A program made the position numbers and the translations under genes. The notes under the pieces were generated by a model. The model searched no databases and had not been told where the DNA came from. It saw only the letters and a program-made list of their open reading frames with translations. This document shows, piece after piece, positions 52,285 to 63,664 of a DNA stretch of 64,000 bases. Origin of the DNA: Hepsetus odoe (lineage: Eukaryota > Chordata > Actinopteri > Characiformes > Hepsetidae); assembly GCA_017165825.1 (NCBI GenBank), contig CM029379.1, positions 24,834,836 to 24,898,835 of the forward strand. Reading direction: 5' to 3'. Position 1 is the first letter of the stretch, and each line of letters begins with the position of its first letter.

Positions 52285-52546
52285 AAAGTGAAAGTGACTA
52301 TTCTTGTCATTGCGAGAAAACACAGCACAGCACACAGTGAACCACAATGAAATTGGACCTCTGCATTTAACCCATGCTCATAAACACACAGTGCAGCAGT
52401 GGGCAGCTATGAAAGCGCCCGGGGAGCAGTGACAGGGACAGTACCTTGCTCAAGGGTACCTCAGGGCAACCTACTGGTAAAGGTTAGAACCCACAATCTT
52501 CCGATTCTGTGGCCAACTCCTCTAACCACTAGGCCACCGCTGCCCC
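52285..52546 (-). mobile_element. tRNA-derived SINE, family A (full length)
   Basis: The tail AAAGTGAAAGTGACTATTC lies at the left and the head (CCACTAGGCCACCGCTGCCC as seen on the + strand) at the right. It lies 164 bases from the donor of the lrba exon at 52710, within the downstream intron. Confidence 0.85.
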
Positions 52547-52709
52547 AACAGTACTGTGTGTTGCTTATGAAGGGTGATACAGGTGAGTGTGTACCAGTGT
52601 GTGAATATATGAGCATGAGCTCAGGTGTGTTAGTACAGGGTTCTAAGTGTGTGAGTACAGGTGTGTGAGTATATAGTGGGGCTGATGTGTGTGAGAACAG
52701 ATGTGTTAC

Positions 52710-52876
52710 CTGTAGGAGGAGTTCCCCCAAGCACCGTGTTTGTCCGTCAAAATGTTGACAATTTTCTGGATCAGCTGAGTGGCAGTCACATGGTCTCTGT
52801 ACCTCGCTGCTCGGATCAGATGATCACACATTTTCTCCTCTTCGCGCTTATCAGCGGAGTACTGAGCACACTGAGA
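52710..52876 (-). CDS. lrba: LRBA exon: SADKREEEKMCDHLI segment
   Basis: A 167-base exon encoding SQCAQYSADKREEEKMCDHL, then IRAARYRDHVTATQLIQKIV and NILTDKHGAWGNSSY. It is nearly identical to the corresponding LRBA block, which in neurobeachin differs (for example HRDHVTANQLKQKILNILTNKHGAW). It starts in phase 0 after a tttacag acceptor and ends in phase 2 at a gtaaca donor. A (TG)n run lies immediately upstream of the acceptor. The exon expected before it ends in HAEFE, and the only copy in this window is on the other strand at 59062. Confidence 0.95.
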
Positions 52877-53869
52877 CTGTAAACACACACACACACACAC
52901 AAACGTCAGCATAACACTCGTTTAAGAGCATCTTTTTGTTTTTTCAGTATCTGCAGCGTCCGTATGAATTAAAGACGCTTCTTGATTCCTCAACATTTTT
53001 ATTCTTATTTTAATTTCTGTGACACGTGATTACTCTGAAGAACTGAAAAGCTGCTACAAAAATGTGTTATGTATTTCTTTGTAATTTACACAGAAGGGTG
53101 TGCACTTGACACAACATACAGTTAAATCTGTCCCTAATTTATTCATGTATTTTATTTATTTATTGTATTTATTTCTTTTTTTCTAGGCCCTCATAGCACC
53201 TCATACAGTGTACGGCTAAGTTTTTTTGTTTTTTTTTAATATAAAAAATGTACACACATAGCCACACATCCAGTACTTCATCAGAATGCAACTCAAACAA
53301 GTCTTAGTTTAAGCCCAGGAAACATGCTGTTCGTCACAAATGCTGAAAAACAGACCGGAGCAGAACCCGGCCCGGTTTTGATGCGTGTGTGCGTGTGAGT
53401 GTGCGTGTGAGTGTGTGTGTATGCGTGTGAGTGTGTGTGTGTGGTGGTGTGTAACTTTATACAGACAGGAAACAAATGGAACTCTGGGTCATTTCCAAGC
53501 TGTTGTCAAGGTGATTAATAACACTGGACACGTATTTGCTAATGCCTTTGGGCTACGCTAAAAAATGTAGAAAATACCCATGATGCAAGTGGGCACATTT
53601 TTCTCTGTCAGAATTTGTTATCAGAAGGCCTTTGAACTCCGATGTGATGTGTAACAAAGCACCTCATGCCGTGGAAATCTTCCGATTAAAGAAACTTCAC
53701 CCAATGTTATCTTTCAACGCAGAAGAAAACAAACACGCAGGCTCAACATTTCTATTGTTCAAAAAACTGCAGCGTATGCTGAACATTTTATTTCACCCCT
53801 TCATCTTCAGAACTTGGGGTCCACACTTCCTCACCTTCGTTACGACGGAACTGATACAATGATTGCGAC

Positions 53870-54440
53870 TGTAAATACGATATAATTCACAGTGGATACC
53901 GCATAATTCACAGCGCTGAGAAAAGTCAGAGTGGATACAAAATCATTCAAAGCTGATACTAAATAATGCAACGTGGACAGTGTTCACACTGGATACTGCA
54001 ATTCATAACAGATCTTGTGAAATTATTATAGACAATGATAATTCACAGTGGATATTAATGACTAATTGTGGAAAATAATGATTCGTTGTATTAATTTAAT
54101 CGTTTAAAGACACTGAATACTTCACAGTGAATCAATTATCGTGGCTACTGAATCATTTTTAGCAGACGCCGCACAATTCATCGCAGATAATCAACAACTC
54201 ATAAAAAGATACTGAACAATTTATAGTGGGTACTAAACCATATTAGAAAGTATATAATTCATAGTTGTTACTGAATAATTCCTTAGAGATACTGAATAAT
54301 TGCTCGTAGACGTAGAAGAGCTCTTAATGGACACTGAATAATTCATTTTAGGTAATAAATACTTCCAAGAAAATAGTGAGTAATTCATAGTGCACATTGA
54401 ATAATGAATAGTGCGCAGTATTTACCAAATAATTAGACCG
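53870..54440. repeat. Degenerate short tandem repeat (GATACTGAATAATTCATAGTG type)
   Basis: Roughly twenty diverged copies of a unit of about 20-25 bases built from GATACTGAATAATTC and ATAGTG. The copies are too diverged for exact boundaries. Confidence 0.65.
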
Positions 54441-54601
54441 CAAGTAAAGAGCAAAGAAGTGGTTTTGCCTTGGAATTCTTACTTAGTTAGATTTAAAAGC
54501 AGACATAAGGCAAAACAGTGGAGGAAAAAGAAAAAGCAGAAAAGCTCAGTGTAAAGTACTCACATGGAGCACTATTTAATAATAAAGGTCCAAACCCACC
54601 C

Positions 54602-54644
<43 letters not shown>

Positions 54645-54879
54645 CCCTAGGAACTCATTCACAACTTAAATTCCCACTGAAAACACAGGGCAAGAAAGAA
54701 AAGAAAGTGAACCCACTGTATTAAATTGTGTCCTTACTTTTTAAATTTAAACTGTTGTTTAAAACCGTTGCATTGGGTCTTTACAACTGTTTGTTACATT
54801 GTCGTATCAGTTTCTTCTGCTCCTCCTCTTTTATTCTAACGCTCAGTGATGCAACGTCTAGCAAAACAGCAATCAGGCC

Positions 54880-55200
54880 GAAAGGTTACAGCAGCGAAGT
54901 GCAGCTTTCCTTAATGCAATTCCCTCTGCTCCATCCATTGTGCGTTACGGCTCCAAATTCAATTACGCCTGGACTGGACCACAGATAGAGCGGCCTAAAC
55001 CCGCTGCTTCAGAGAAAGGCCTGGCAGAGCCGGCAGTAAACACAGCAAAATGCCTTCTAATGGGCCCTCCTCTCCAATTTAGCCCTCCACTCTTCACTTA
55101 TGACAGAAAATCCATAGAGATGAATCGCATTAGCCAGGGCTAGCCTTTCCCTAATTATCAATCTACGTCTCATTTTGCGGCGCTTAACTGCGCGCCGACC
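54880..55200. promoter_or_regulatory. Candidate non-coding regulatory element (speculative)
   Basis: A block free of simple repeats and recognised transposons, with balanced composition and AT-core words such as CCTAATTATCAATC near 55150. It resembles deeply conserved non-coding DNA in style, but no comparison could be made. Confidence 0.2.
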
Positions 55201-55729
55201 TTAAAGCAGAGCCAGAATCACAGAAAGGGTTTGCTCTGAATGCATAAACGTTAACCTATCTGACTGTCTGCCATGGCAGCACGAATACAGATGAAAGGGC
55301 GAGTGAAAGAGAGCGAGTGGGAGAGTGTAATTTGTCTCCGGTCTACACAGAAGGTCAAGTCCGGGTAAAAAGATTGAACGTTTGAGATGGGAAACACCAG
55401 CGAGAGGGAATGAAATGAAGGAAATGGAGGGAGAAAAAAAAAAAAAAAAGTGTAAAAGATGTATAGGTTCAAATGTAGCATACCAAACACAGCATACTAA
55501 ACAATCTACACACAGTGTAAATCTTTATTTCCCGCACTTACACGGCACTGCATGCATTACACACAATTTTTACAGAGGGTGGACAACCACAATACCACTG
55601 AAGGAGAAGAATCTTAAAAAACATCTTTACAGGAGAATAAAAAATCTGAAATGATCAGCATTGGAGGAGGCTTTCAGGGAAGCATTTTGAAATGTTTCTA
55701 TTAGAATAGAAATAAATAGGAATTATATG

Positions 55730-56254
55730 TACAGTACTGTGCAAAAGTTTTAGGCAGGTGTGGAAAAAATGCTGTAAACAAAGAACGCTTTCAGAAATGG
55801 AAGTGTTCATCATTTATTTTCATCAATCAACAAAATGCAGTGAATGAACAAAAGAGAATCTAAATCAAATCAATATTTGGCGTGACCACCCTTTGCCTTC
55901 AAAACAGCATCAGTTCTTCTAGGTACACTTGCACACAGTTTTTGAAGGAACTCGGCTGGTAGGTTGTTCCAAACATGACTGTGTTTCAACCTCCGTGTGA
56001 CGCTGATGATCATCAGTACCTGTTTGGTAAAACTGGTTGATCAGACACCGACTATAATCCTACAGAATCCCTGACTGTGTGCAAGTGTACCTAGAAGAAC
56101 TGATGCTGGTTTGAAGGCTAAAGGTAGTAACACCAAATATTGATTTGATTTAGATTTTTCTTTTGTTCGCTCACTTTGCATTTTATATTTCTGAATGCAT
56201 TCTTTGTTTACAGCATTTTTTCACACCTGCCTAAAACTTTTGCACAGTACTGTA
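55730..56254. mobile_element. Tc1/mariner-like foldback MITE
   Basis: Both ends read TACAGTACTGTGCAAAAGTT in inverted orientation, continuing through TTAGGCAGGTGTGG. The inverted arms stretch about 200 bases each (for example CAGTTCTTCTAGGTACACTT on the left against AAGTGTACCTAGAAGAACTG on the right). TA dinucleotides flank the CAGTACTG ends, as expected for a Tc1/mariner target duplication. No transposase is present. Confidence 0.8.
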
Positions 56255-57810
56255 TATATAAAGGAAATAAGGGAATAAAATATATATATGTAATACAATG
56301 TGTATTATGATATATAAATCATGCTATAATAAAAATGTAATGAAATTTATCGTAATATCATTTAATACAACCAAGAGCAATACTAATAATATGAAAACGA
56401 AGGCAAATATCGCAGACTAAAAGACAACATTCTGCAACGTATTGTTTTATGAAGTATTATAAAGAGAATTCACACACGTTTGAATGTAAGATAGAGGAGC
56501 AACAAACTCATGTAAGATGTCGAACGGGTAGATTTCGCTGTTTAACAGGTTCCATTAAAACATGCTTTTGTTCACCACGGCCTGAGCATTTCCACAGCAG
56601 ATGTTTCTCCAGGCTGCTCACTTTGGAAACACTATAAAAAAAAGTGAATCGTTCATCTCAGCAAATCTTCATCAAAAATGTGTTATAAAGGCTTTGTTAA
56701 TAAAATCTGCTTCTATTAATAAACGTGTATAAATGAAAGGGCTCAGTGTTTCCTAGCTGATTACATTAGTGTTTGACCAAATATGATTACTGCTTAAATT
56801 TACTTACACTGTTCCTTGTTGAGGGTGGATTTTTTTTGTGTGTTTGGGTTGGGACGCTTCTATGGGTCAAACGGCATAAAGTTATCAGTGTTTGAATCGA
56901 TACAGCAGACGTTTACTGACCGCCCGTCAGTGGGTTTCATTAAAGGCTGCCTCTGCGTTGTTTCTTTTGCACAAACCAGAGGTGATAAAAAGAAAGTTCG
57001 CAGCAGCGAGAAAGATGCATCTTGAGTTCAGGTAAAACAAACTGAAACAAAAAAACGTGATATAGAATGTTTATGCTGTATATGTGTGTGTCGTCATCAC
57101 TGAACAGTCCTGAATGTTGCTCAGAGCTCCAGATGCCTGGGCTCAGCTCTCGTGCGAACAGCTTGATTTGCGATGTAGGGGTTGGTAATACTATCCAAGT
57201 CTCACAGAGAGAGGAGAAAAAAGCTGAAAGAGTGGAGAGTGCGCGCGTGTGTGTGTGAGTGTGTAGTGAGAGGCACCTCTGTGGAGTGTAGGACCATAAA
57301 GCGTGCATCCCTGCAGCGCGCCTGACGTTATTGATGGTGTTTAGGGTGAGCGTTGGGGGCTGTAGGGTCAGCAGAGCGTCCAGGGCACCTCCGCTCCCCC
57401 ACTGCCCAGCGTCGACACTCCGAGCTCGTGTTACCCCCCCTCCTCCCTCCTCCTGTTATTCTTCCACTTTGCACGGGCCGCAGCCTCCTGACCCGCTGAG
57501 AGCGGCTCCGTAACCCTGCGGCCTTTATTGGGCCTGCCTCTGCATCACAGCGCTAATATTACTCATTTTAATGAGACATTAAAGCGAGAGTTTGGCCAGA
57601 ATTCACATTTACACAACCCCCGGTGCTCTGTCTGCAGACCTTTACTGCCGATGTTCAGGACTTTCGGAATTCAGACTTTTCAGGGTGCCCACGTTTATAC
57701 GTGCTCCTAAACATTCCTTAAAGTCTTTTTCACTCAGGACAAATCGCTTCATTTCTTTTTCGGTTATTATTAAATTCCGCATAAAAGTGCAGCGGGATCA
57801 GGATCAGCGG
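56255..57810. other. Non-coding sequence
   Basis: Intronic or junctional sequence with no recognised gene. The part 57300-57560 is GC-rich with a poly-C run near 57434-57441. Confidence 0.45.
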
Positions 57811-58008
57811 GATGTTGGTTTGAATCCCAGACCAGTAGGTCGCCCTGAGGTACCCTTGAGTGAGGTACCGTCCCCGTCACTGCTCCACAGGCACTGGATA
57901 TGGCTGCTCACTGCTGCAGGCTACATGGGTTAAATGCAGAGAATGCATATTGCTCACTGAGTGCTGTGCTGTGTTTCACAATGACAAATAGTCACTTTCA
58001 CTTCACTT
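57811..58008 (+). mobile_element. SINE family A, partial, + orientation
   Basis: It starts at the B-box region (GGTTTGAATCCCAGACC), lacks the A box, and ends in AGTCACTTTCACTTCACTT. It forms a tail-to-tail inverted pair with the copy at 58122. Confidence 0.78.
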
Positions 58009-58121
58009 CCATTATGTGAAATGGCTTACCTTGGAAATATGAAAATATAAATCCAACATCTTCTAGCCAGGAAGATTTCAGGCTAAAAACAGCAGAGCCT
58101 CATTAAAGATATCCGCCTCTT

Positions 58122-58365
58122 AAGTGAAAGTGACTATTCTTGTCATTGTGAAACACAGCACAGCACACAGTGAACCACAACGAAGTTACACATCTGCACA
58201 TCACACACTCACACACGTGCAGCAGGGGGCAGCTATTGAAAGCGCCCGGGGAGCAGTGATCGGGACTGGTACCTCAAGGCAAACTACTGGTCTGGGATTC
58301 GAACCCACCTACTTGACCTTCTGATCCTGGGGCCATCTCCCTAACCACTAGGCCACCGCTGCCCC
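58122..58365 (-). mobile_element. tRNA-derived SINE, family A, - orientation, with adjacent fragment
   Basis: The tail AAGTGAAAGTGACTATTCTT is at the left and the head (CCACTAGGCCACCGCTGCCC on the + strand) at the right. A short extra piece of the same family body (CATCGTGTAGCAGGGGGCAG) follows at about 58375-58415, suggesting insertion into an older copy. Confidence 0.82.
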
Positions 58366-58415
58366 GTACAACCTCTGCTTTTCACCCATACACATCGTGT
58401 AGCAGGGGGCAGCTA

Positions 58416-59061
58416 TGTGAGTTTAGTCCTTGTTTATAGATAACGGCGCTGGTTCACAAACCATATAGGTAAATTAAATTCCCTGACCTGTGATGATTTG
58501 ATGCTTTCCTTATTAATCGAAAGCCCTAATTGTAAGCTGCAGGAAATTTGTGTTCCTGTTGATGAAATAGAAAACATCATGTTGTGAAGAAATATTCCGA
58601 TTCTGAGAATCTGGTCCCAGATCAAGGCTGGAAATCCTCTGAGTTGTAGCTTCACTTGCTGTAATATGAGTAGAGCTGGGGGTTAGAGTTCAGATCTGTA
58701 CCCCCTCCCCACTTCGTGTACTTTCAGATGCATACCATTAACAAATCAATTAGTGGTCATTTCACTGGGACTGCTTTTTAACCGCTGTGGCAAATGCAAT
58801 TTTCTGCCTCTTTAACGTGGCGTGCCTGTGCAATTGCGTGTGTGTGTGTGTGGTGAATGAGTTCGGTTTACTTACGAGACTTTCAAGCCCTCAACAGCCA
58901 TGTTATTGGACTAAATCTGATTTCACAGAGTGAAATAAGAGTCCACTTTATAATAACACAGCAGACGTCAAGAGGCGGTCAGGGTTTAGTTACTTGGCCG
59001 AGATGCCTGAGAGACATGTGATTCCTACATGTGCTGAGTCTGTATCTCTCTTTCTCTCCAG
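58416..59061. other. Intron side preceding the + strand lrba exon
   Basis: Non-coding sequence leading to the acceptor at 59060-59061. A short (GT)n lies at 58838-58852. No upstream lrba exon is seen on the + strand. Confidence 0.45.
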
Positions 59062-59170
59062 GCTGCTGAGTCACACTATGAAGGACCACTTGGTGCGTGT
59101 GGCGAATGAAGCAGAGTTTATCCTGAGCAGGCAGAGAGCCGAGGACATCCACAAGCATGCAGAGTTTGAG
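59062..59170 (+). CDS. lrba: LRBA exon on the opposite strand: AEFILSRQRAED segment
   Basis: A 109-base exon (one base plus 36 codons) encoding LLSHTMKDHLVRV...AEFILSRQRAEDIHKHAEFE, flanked by a good acceptor (tttctctccag) and a gtacag donor. It is the LRBA block that directly precedes the SQCAQYSADK exon, and its phase-0 end fits that exon's phase-0 start. ILSRQRAEDIH is LRBA-like, not neurobeachin-like. It has no stop codon or frameshift, so it looks functional, yet it runs on the + strand while the four following exons run on the - strand. It cannot be spliced to them as drawn. An inversion, an inverted duplicate or a misassembly is needed to explain it. Confidence 0.9.
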
Positions 59171-62100
59171 GTACAGACAGACACATTGAAATCAACAGCC
59201 CAGACTTTGCAGGTCATTGCAGTTGGCTGTTAATAAGTCAATTCGTCACTTTTGCTGTTGATTCGTTGATAAACACTTCTCTTTCTGTCTTTGTTTTAGT
59301 CTTCAACAAAGTCGATTAGTTGCTGAAATGTCAATTAGTGCATTGACTGTGTCAATTAGTTGTCACCTCTGCTAATTTTTTTAGCAACAGGCAGTGTAAT
59401 GTCATCAGCCAGTGAGCCAGTAAATCACATTCAATGTTGGTGCAAAATAATTGAGTCTTATTTTTATTCAACAAAGCTGCTTAGCAGGGACAGTATTCAC
59501 CTAAAAAGTTGATTAGTTGCTGACGATGTTGATTTGTCAGCCAGTTAAATAATGCCATTGATTAATTGTAGACAAAATTAGCAGGAAACAAAACTTTAAA
59601 TACTAATGACATATAAATACTAATAGATTCGTCATTGACCAAGGCTGGAAATCGATTTCTGGGCCATCAGTGATTGTTGACAGTAGAACAGTAGATGTAG
59701 TTCAGTTCAGCATCACTACATTGAAGAGAAACCCCTCCAGTGAGCAACGCTAATGCAACATGGATAAAGTAGCTCTTGCACCAGATGCTACTTTTTAGTT
59801 ATTTATTTTTAAGCGAACCAACTTCATTCTGAGTCAGAGCTCCTTCAGTGCAACAGTCAAGCCGGTACACAGGTTAAAACATCGCTTCTGTGATTCCTGC
59901 TGCTTAACAACCAGTTTGCAAAAAGAAAAGAAAAAAAATCAGCTTTAAAAAAGAGTCCACATTATAAAATGCAAGTGTGTGGACATTTGGATAGTACAGT
60001 ATACATCTGCACAGGTTAGATTTGGCCATGTTTTCAGAACAAACTGTTCTTTAAATTAAAACTCCAACAAGTGTGTGTGTTTGCGTGTGCGTTAATGTGT
60101 CTCACTGGCATCAGGCCGCTGATGCTCCAGACATATGGAAGTGTTTCTATGGATACACCCGTACGTCTAAATGTGTTGGAGACGTCCCACACTGAGGTTT
60201 ATTTAAGAGCGAAACCAAGTTGTAATGCAGATGCTGCCGGCCACATACCTGTCCCAATATTTCTGTCACTGAACACGCCAGTTAGTCATCAGTATTGATT
60301 ATGGAGATGGGAAAAACAATCCTAAAAGTGCTCAGTAAGGTTCAGTTCTGCTCATTTGATCTGCGCGTATCTGTGAAGACTGTCCAGCGTAACTCTTTTC
60401 TGACCTGCTCTAGGTTTACGTGAATATTGTGAAAACGTTTATGATTTTCTGCAAGCTTTTTTCTGTGTGAAAGTTTGAAGAGTGATAAGTGTGAGCGTCC
60501 ACCCCAGTGGCTGTCCATCAGCGCTGACGAGCCGCCGATTTGACAGAGAACAAATGTTTTCTTTTCAAACAAGATGTGTGTGAAGGCTGAGCGCTAGCAC
60601 TGAGGCTGTGTGGATTACTTTTGGCACGAATCTAAGCCAAACATGACTGGATAACTGATTTATCCCTTCACACTCTCGCTCGCTCGCTCGCTCTTTCTCT
60701 CTCTCTCTGGTATTCTGGATTTTTAAAGCCCCCTCTTCCCCTTCTTCTCTCTTTCACTGGTAGTAAAATGTTATGCTTTCAGTAAGGTTCAAGGCAGGGG
60801 CTGACACACGAAACGATACGAAAACGAAACAGGAAAGTAAGAGGAGAGTGTAAAAAGTAAACAGAAAATTAGCAGGACCCTGTCAGTGCGAGGTGCGTTG
60901 CCAGTGTGTGTTTTAGTTTCAGGATGTGTTTTGCAGGTTCAGGTCATGTGAGATTGGTCCCCAAGGCTTTATATTAACATTTCACTCACGACTATCAACC
61001 CGGAACCCCGCTGGTCGCCCTAAAGACGGCCTTTTCTCTCTTAGCGGACTTGATTGACAACAGTGATGGGCTTGTAAACCGTTTTACCGTTTCAGTGTCC
61101 CAAAGTGCTCAAATATCCATGTGAGAGATAAATATACCAACCAGGTGTTTGATGTGAACATGTGCTTTAAAGGAATAGTTTGGTCAAAAATATCAACTCT
61201 CTTCAGAGCTCCCCCAGATGTGGTCCTGCTCCAAACGGAAGACGTTTGGATCTGATCATCTGATGGAGCACATCAGTTGGAGCTCTGTGGAGTTGCAGTA
61301 ATTCTTTTAATGTACAGATATTGACTGATGGAAGCCTATTTTCTAAAAACAATGTTGTCTCTTACTGTGGCAACAAGCTTCCTTATCCTCACAGTCAGGT
61401 GGAAAGCTGGTGCCTCATCTTTTCCGTTAGCCCAGATTCCCAGGATTGCCTATAATCTCCCCATTGGCTGCACTCTTGGGACTCCTTCTGCTTTCCTTTT
61501 CTTGTTCTAATTGGCCCCTCTGGTCTTATTCGGAATGCTGTAGCAGCATCACTCTCGGCACGTGGCTCATCTTCACGACACAATGCGGGGAATATTGCTG
61601 ACTTTAGCCTGTGGAAGGGGAAAAAAAAGATGTTCTGATGCAAGATGGTGCCCGATATAATGAAGATGAAATATAGATTTGTCATGTGAAGGAACACTCT
61701 AGCTTCATCTCTCTGCAGAATCTGTAGTTTATGATCGGTTACCTGAGAAAAACAGCCGATTCAAAACAAACAATGGAAGTCACGATGCTTTAGAAGGAAT
61801 AGTTCACCATTTTGACACCCAGTCTCTGTGTGCTTTACCACAGCAAGTAACTTAAACACTTTACCCTGAACTTACAGAGCCTTTAGTCGAGAGCGTAATA
61901 TACAGTTAATAACATTTTCTGCTTTGATTCAATTCAAAATGATTTAAGAATATTCAGTTAGGTGGGCCATCAAAGTGTTTCACAAAGTTTGTGTGCATGC
62001 AGTTGAGTGAGTGTGTGTGCATGTGTGCATGTTATTATAGTTGTGGTTAATATTTTCTTTCATCATATATTATTATTCCTTAAATTTTTTTTTCTTTCTT

Positions 62101-63664
62101 AGATTGCCTTAAATACTACTATTGTCATTCTTATTTTTTACGGTGTTTAATTATTTTGTTCTTCCTGTTTGTTCTGTATGTATTTGTTTATTTACCCCCA
62201 AAAAAGCTCTCATTATGCTAAGCTAAATAGCTGAATATTTTAAGTTCCACAAACGTCTGCTAAATGCTGTAAATGTAAGGGTTAATTTTGATATAATTAA
62301 TTTTTTAATAATAATTGTTAATATTAGTTCTTTAATGTGTGTATGTGAAATGAATGGTCTCAAATGTGAAGAACATTTGATCAATCCACGATTGGAAAAA
62401 AAAATAATAATAAATTCAGCCTTTTGGTCACTGATGATTAACTAAGCAATAGGAAAAAATATCGTTTTTTTTTTGCTGTCTGCACAGTTGTATTTCTGAT
62501 TTTTATCTGAGTTTTTGATGCTACTAGCTTACATCCTAGAGTACAGTCCCAAAAAGCAAATAAAGTGGTGGTGCAGTGATCTGTAGAATAATTGAGCGCT
62601 GTCTGGGGTTTCAGGGGATCAATGCTACTGCTTCTCACTGTACTTTCTGCAAGTTTTCCCACGGCAACGCTGGGCGAGAAAAGAGGATTGCTGGTGGGTC
62701 ATGTGGACAATTTCCTTGGCCTGTTTCACATAGCTACAGGGACGCTGTATGGTCCGGTTATGAGCCTGGTCATTTTTATTGCACTGATGCTATATATAAA
62801 CTCTGTGGTCTGCCTTAAAGCGATAGCTCAGTAAAAAAATCTCAGTTCCCTCAGCTGTACCCCAAATGTACCCCAAATGTGGTTTTGCTGTTTGCTTATT
62901 ATAGCCCTGGAGCTCAGAGGCTGATCTTGATAAAGTATTGGCGCAAGTTGATGGTTTCACGTCAGTCGGTAGGTCACAAGCCCCCATTATTTGTTAACAA
63001 TGTTTTACAACAAGGCTACGAGCTATATGGAAGCTTACACATATAATTTAAATAATGGCCTAAAATAAATAAAACTGGCCTAAAAAAAGATTTTTCTCAC
63101 TGTGGCTTTGGTCCTGGTCTTTATTTGCCAATGTTCCTTTGTGTTGAACCCCTCCATGCTTGTCCACTTCCCACGGCCGCTATGATCGGATTTGTTCCAA
63201 TCCCCCCCCCCCCACTTATCTGCAGTTGCTCCTGAGTGACCCCTGAAGATCAGTGCGTCTCTGATAAGTGCCCAGCTGATATTGCTGTATTGATTTTGCT
63301 CCGTTCTGGATGGGTCGCTCCTATCGCAGCTGCTGGTTTCATTTTGCACTGCCACAATAAAACTAACAGGCCAGTGAAACATGCCCCGGGGGAGGCTTTC
63401 CCCATATTCTCTATTCATGTCCCCCCCTCAACATTTACCCTCGATATGGCTCTCAAACATCCTTGCTGGAGTATTCAGGGATTTCAGGAGGATTTCAGGT
63501 AGAGGGAAAATAGAAAAATGGCATGGTGCATGGTGAGCGCAAAGGAGAATAAATTTTTCATGCAATGCTTTATGCTCCCTGTGAAGTTGCTGTCCTGTTA
63601 GGGTTCCAGCCAAGTCTGTTCAATTGACCTTCACATAGACATTTACGTTGTTTAATAAAAAACA
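59171..63664. other. Non-coding sequence right of the + strand lrba exon
   Basis: The part 59220-59590 carries several diverged GTCAATTAGTTG-type words, typical of an old fish repeat. A SINE B tail fragment lies at 62250-62279. Blocks at 62580-62830 and 63200-63480 are free of simple repeats. No coding exon is recognised on either strand. Confidence 0.45.

Larger units (their letters stand above)
52877..55729. other. Non-coding sequence left of the orientation switch
   Basis: It includes GT/GC-type repeats at 53383-53441, the degenerate repeat at 53870-54440, and a (CA)n tract at 54609-54640. The segment 54880-55200 is a repeat-free block. A poly-A run lies at 55434-55449. No exon on either strand is recognised. 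Confidence 0.5.

Noticed and set aside
59062..59170. Neurobeachin (nbea) as an alternative identity for the + strand exon
   Set aside because: The wording ILSRQRAEDIH fits LRBA; neurobeachin reads ILNRQRAEDVR. The phase also fits the lrba exon at 52710.
62592..62834. 80-codon frame with a signal-peptide-like start and a hydrophobic C-terminal half
   Set aside because: No family is recognised, there is no splice or promoter support, and a second overlapping frame of equal length exists. Possible conserved non-coding DNA, not called a gene.
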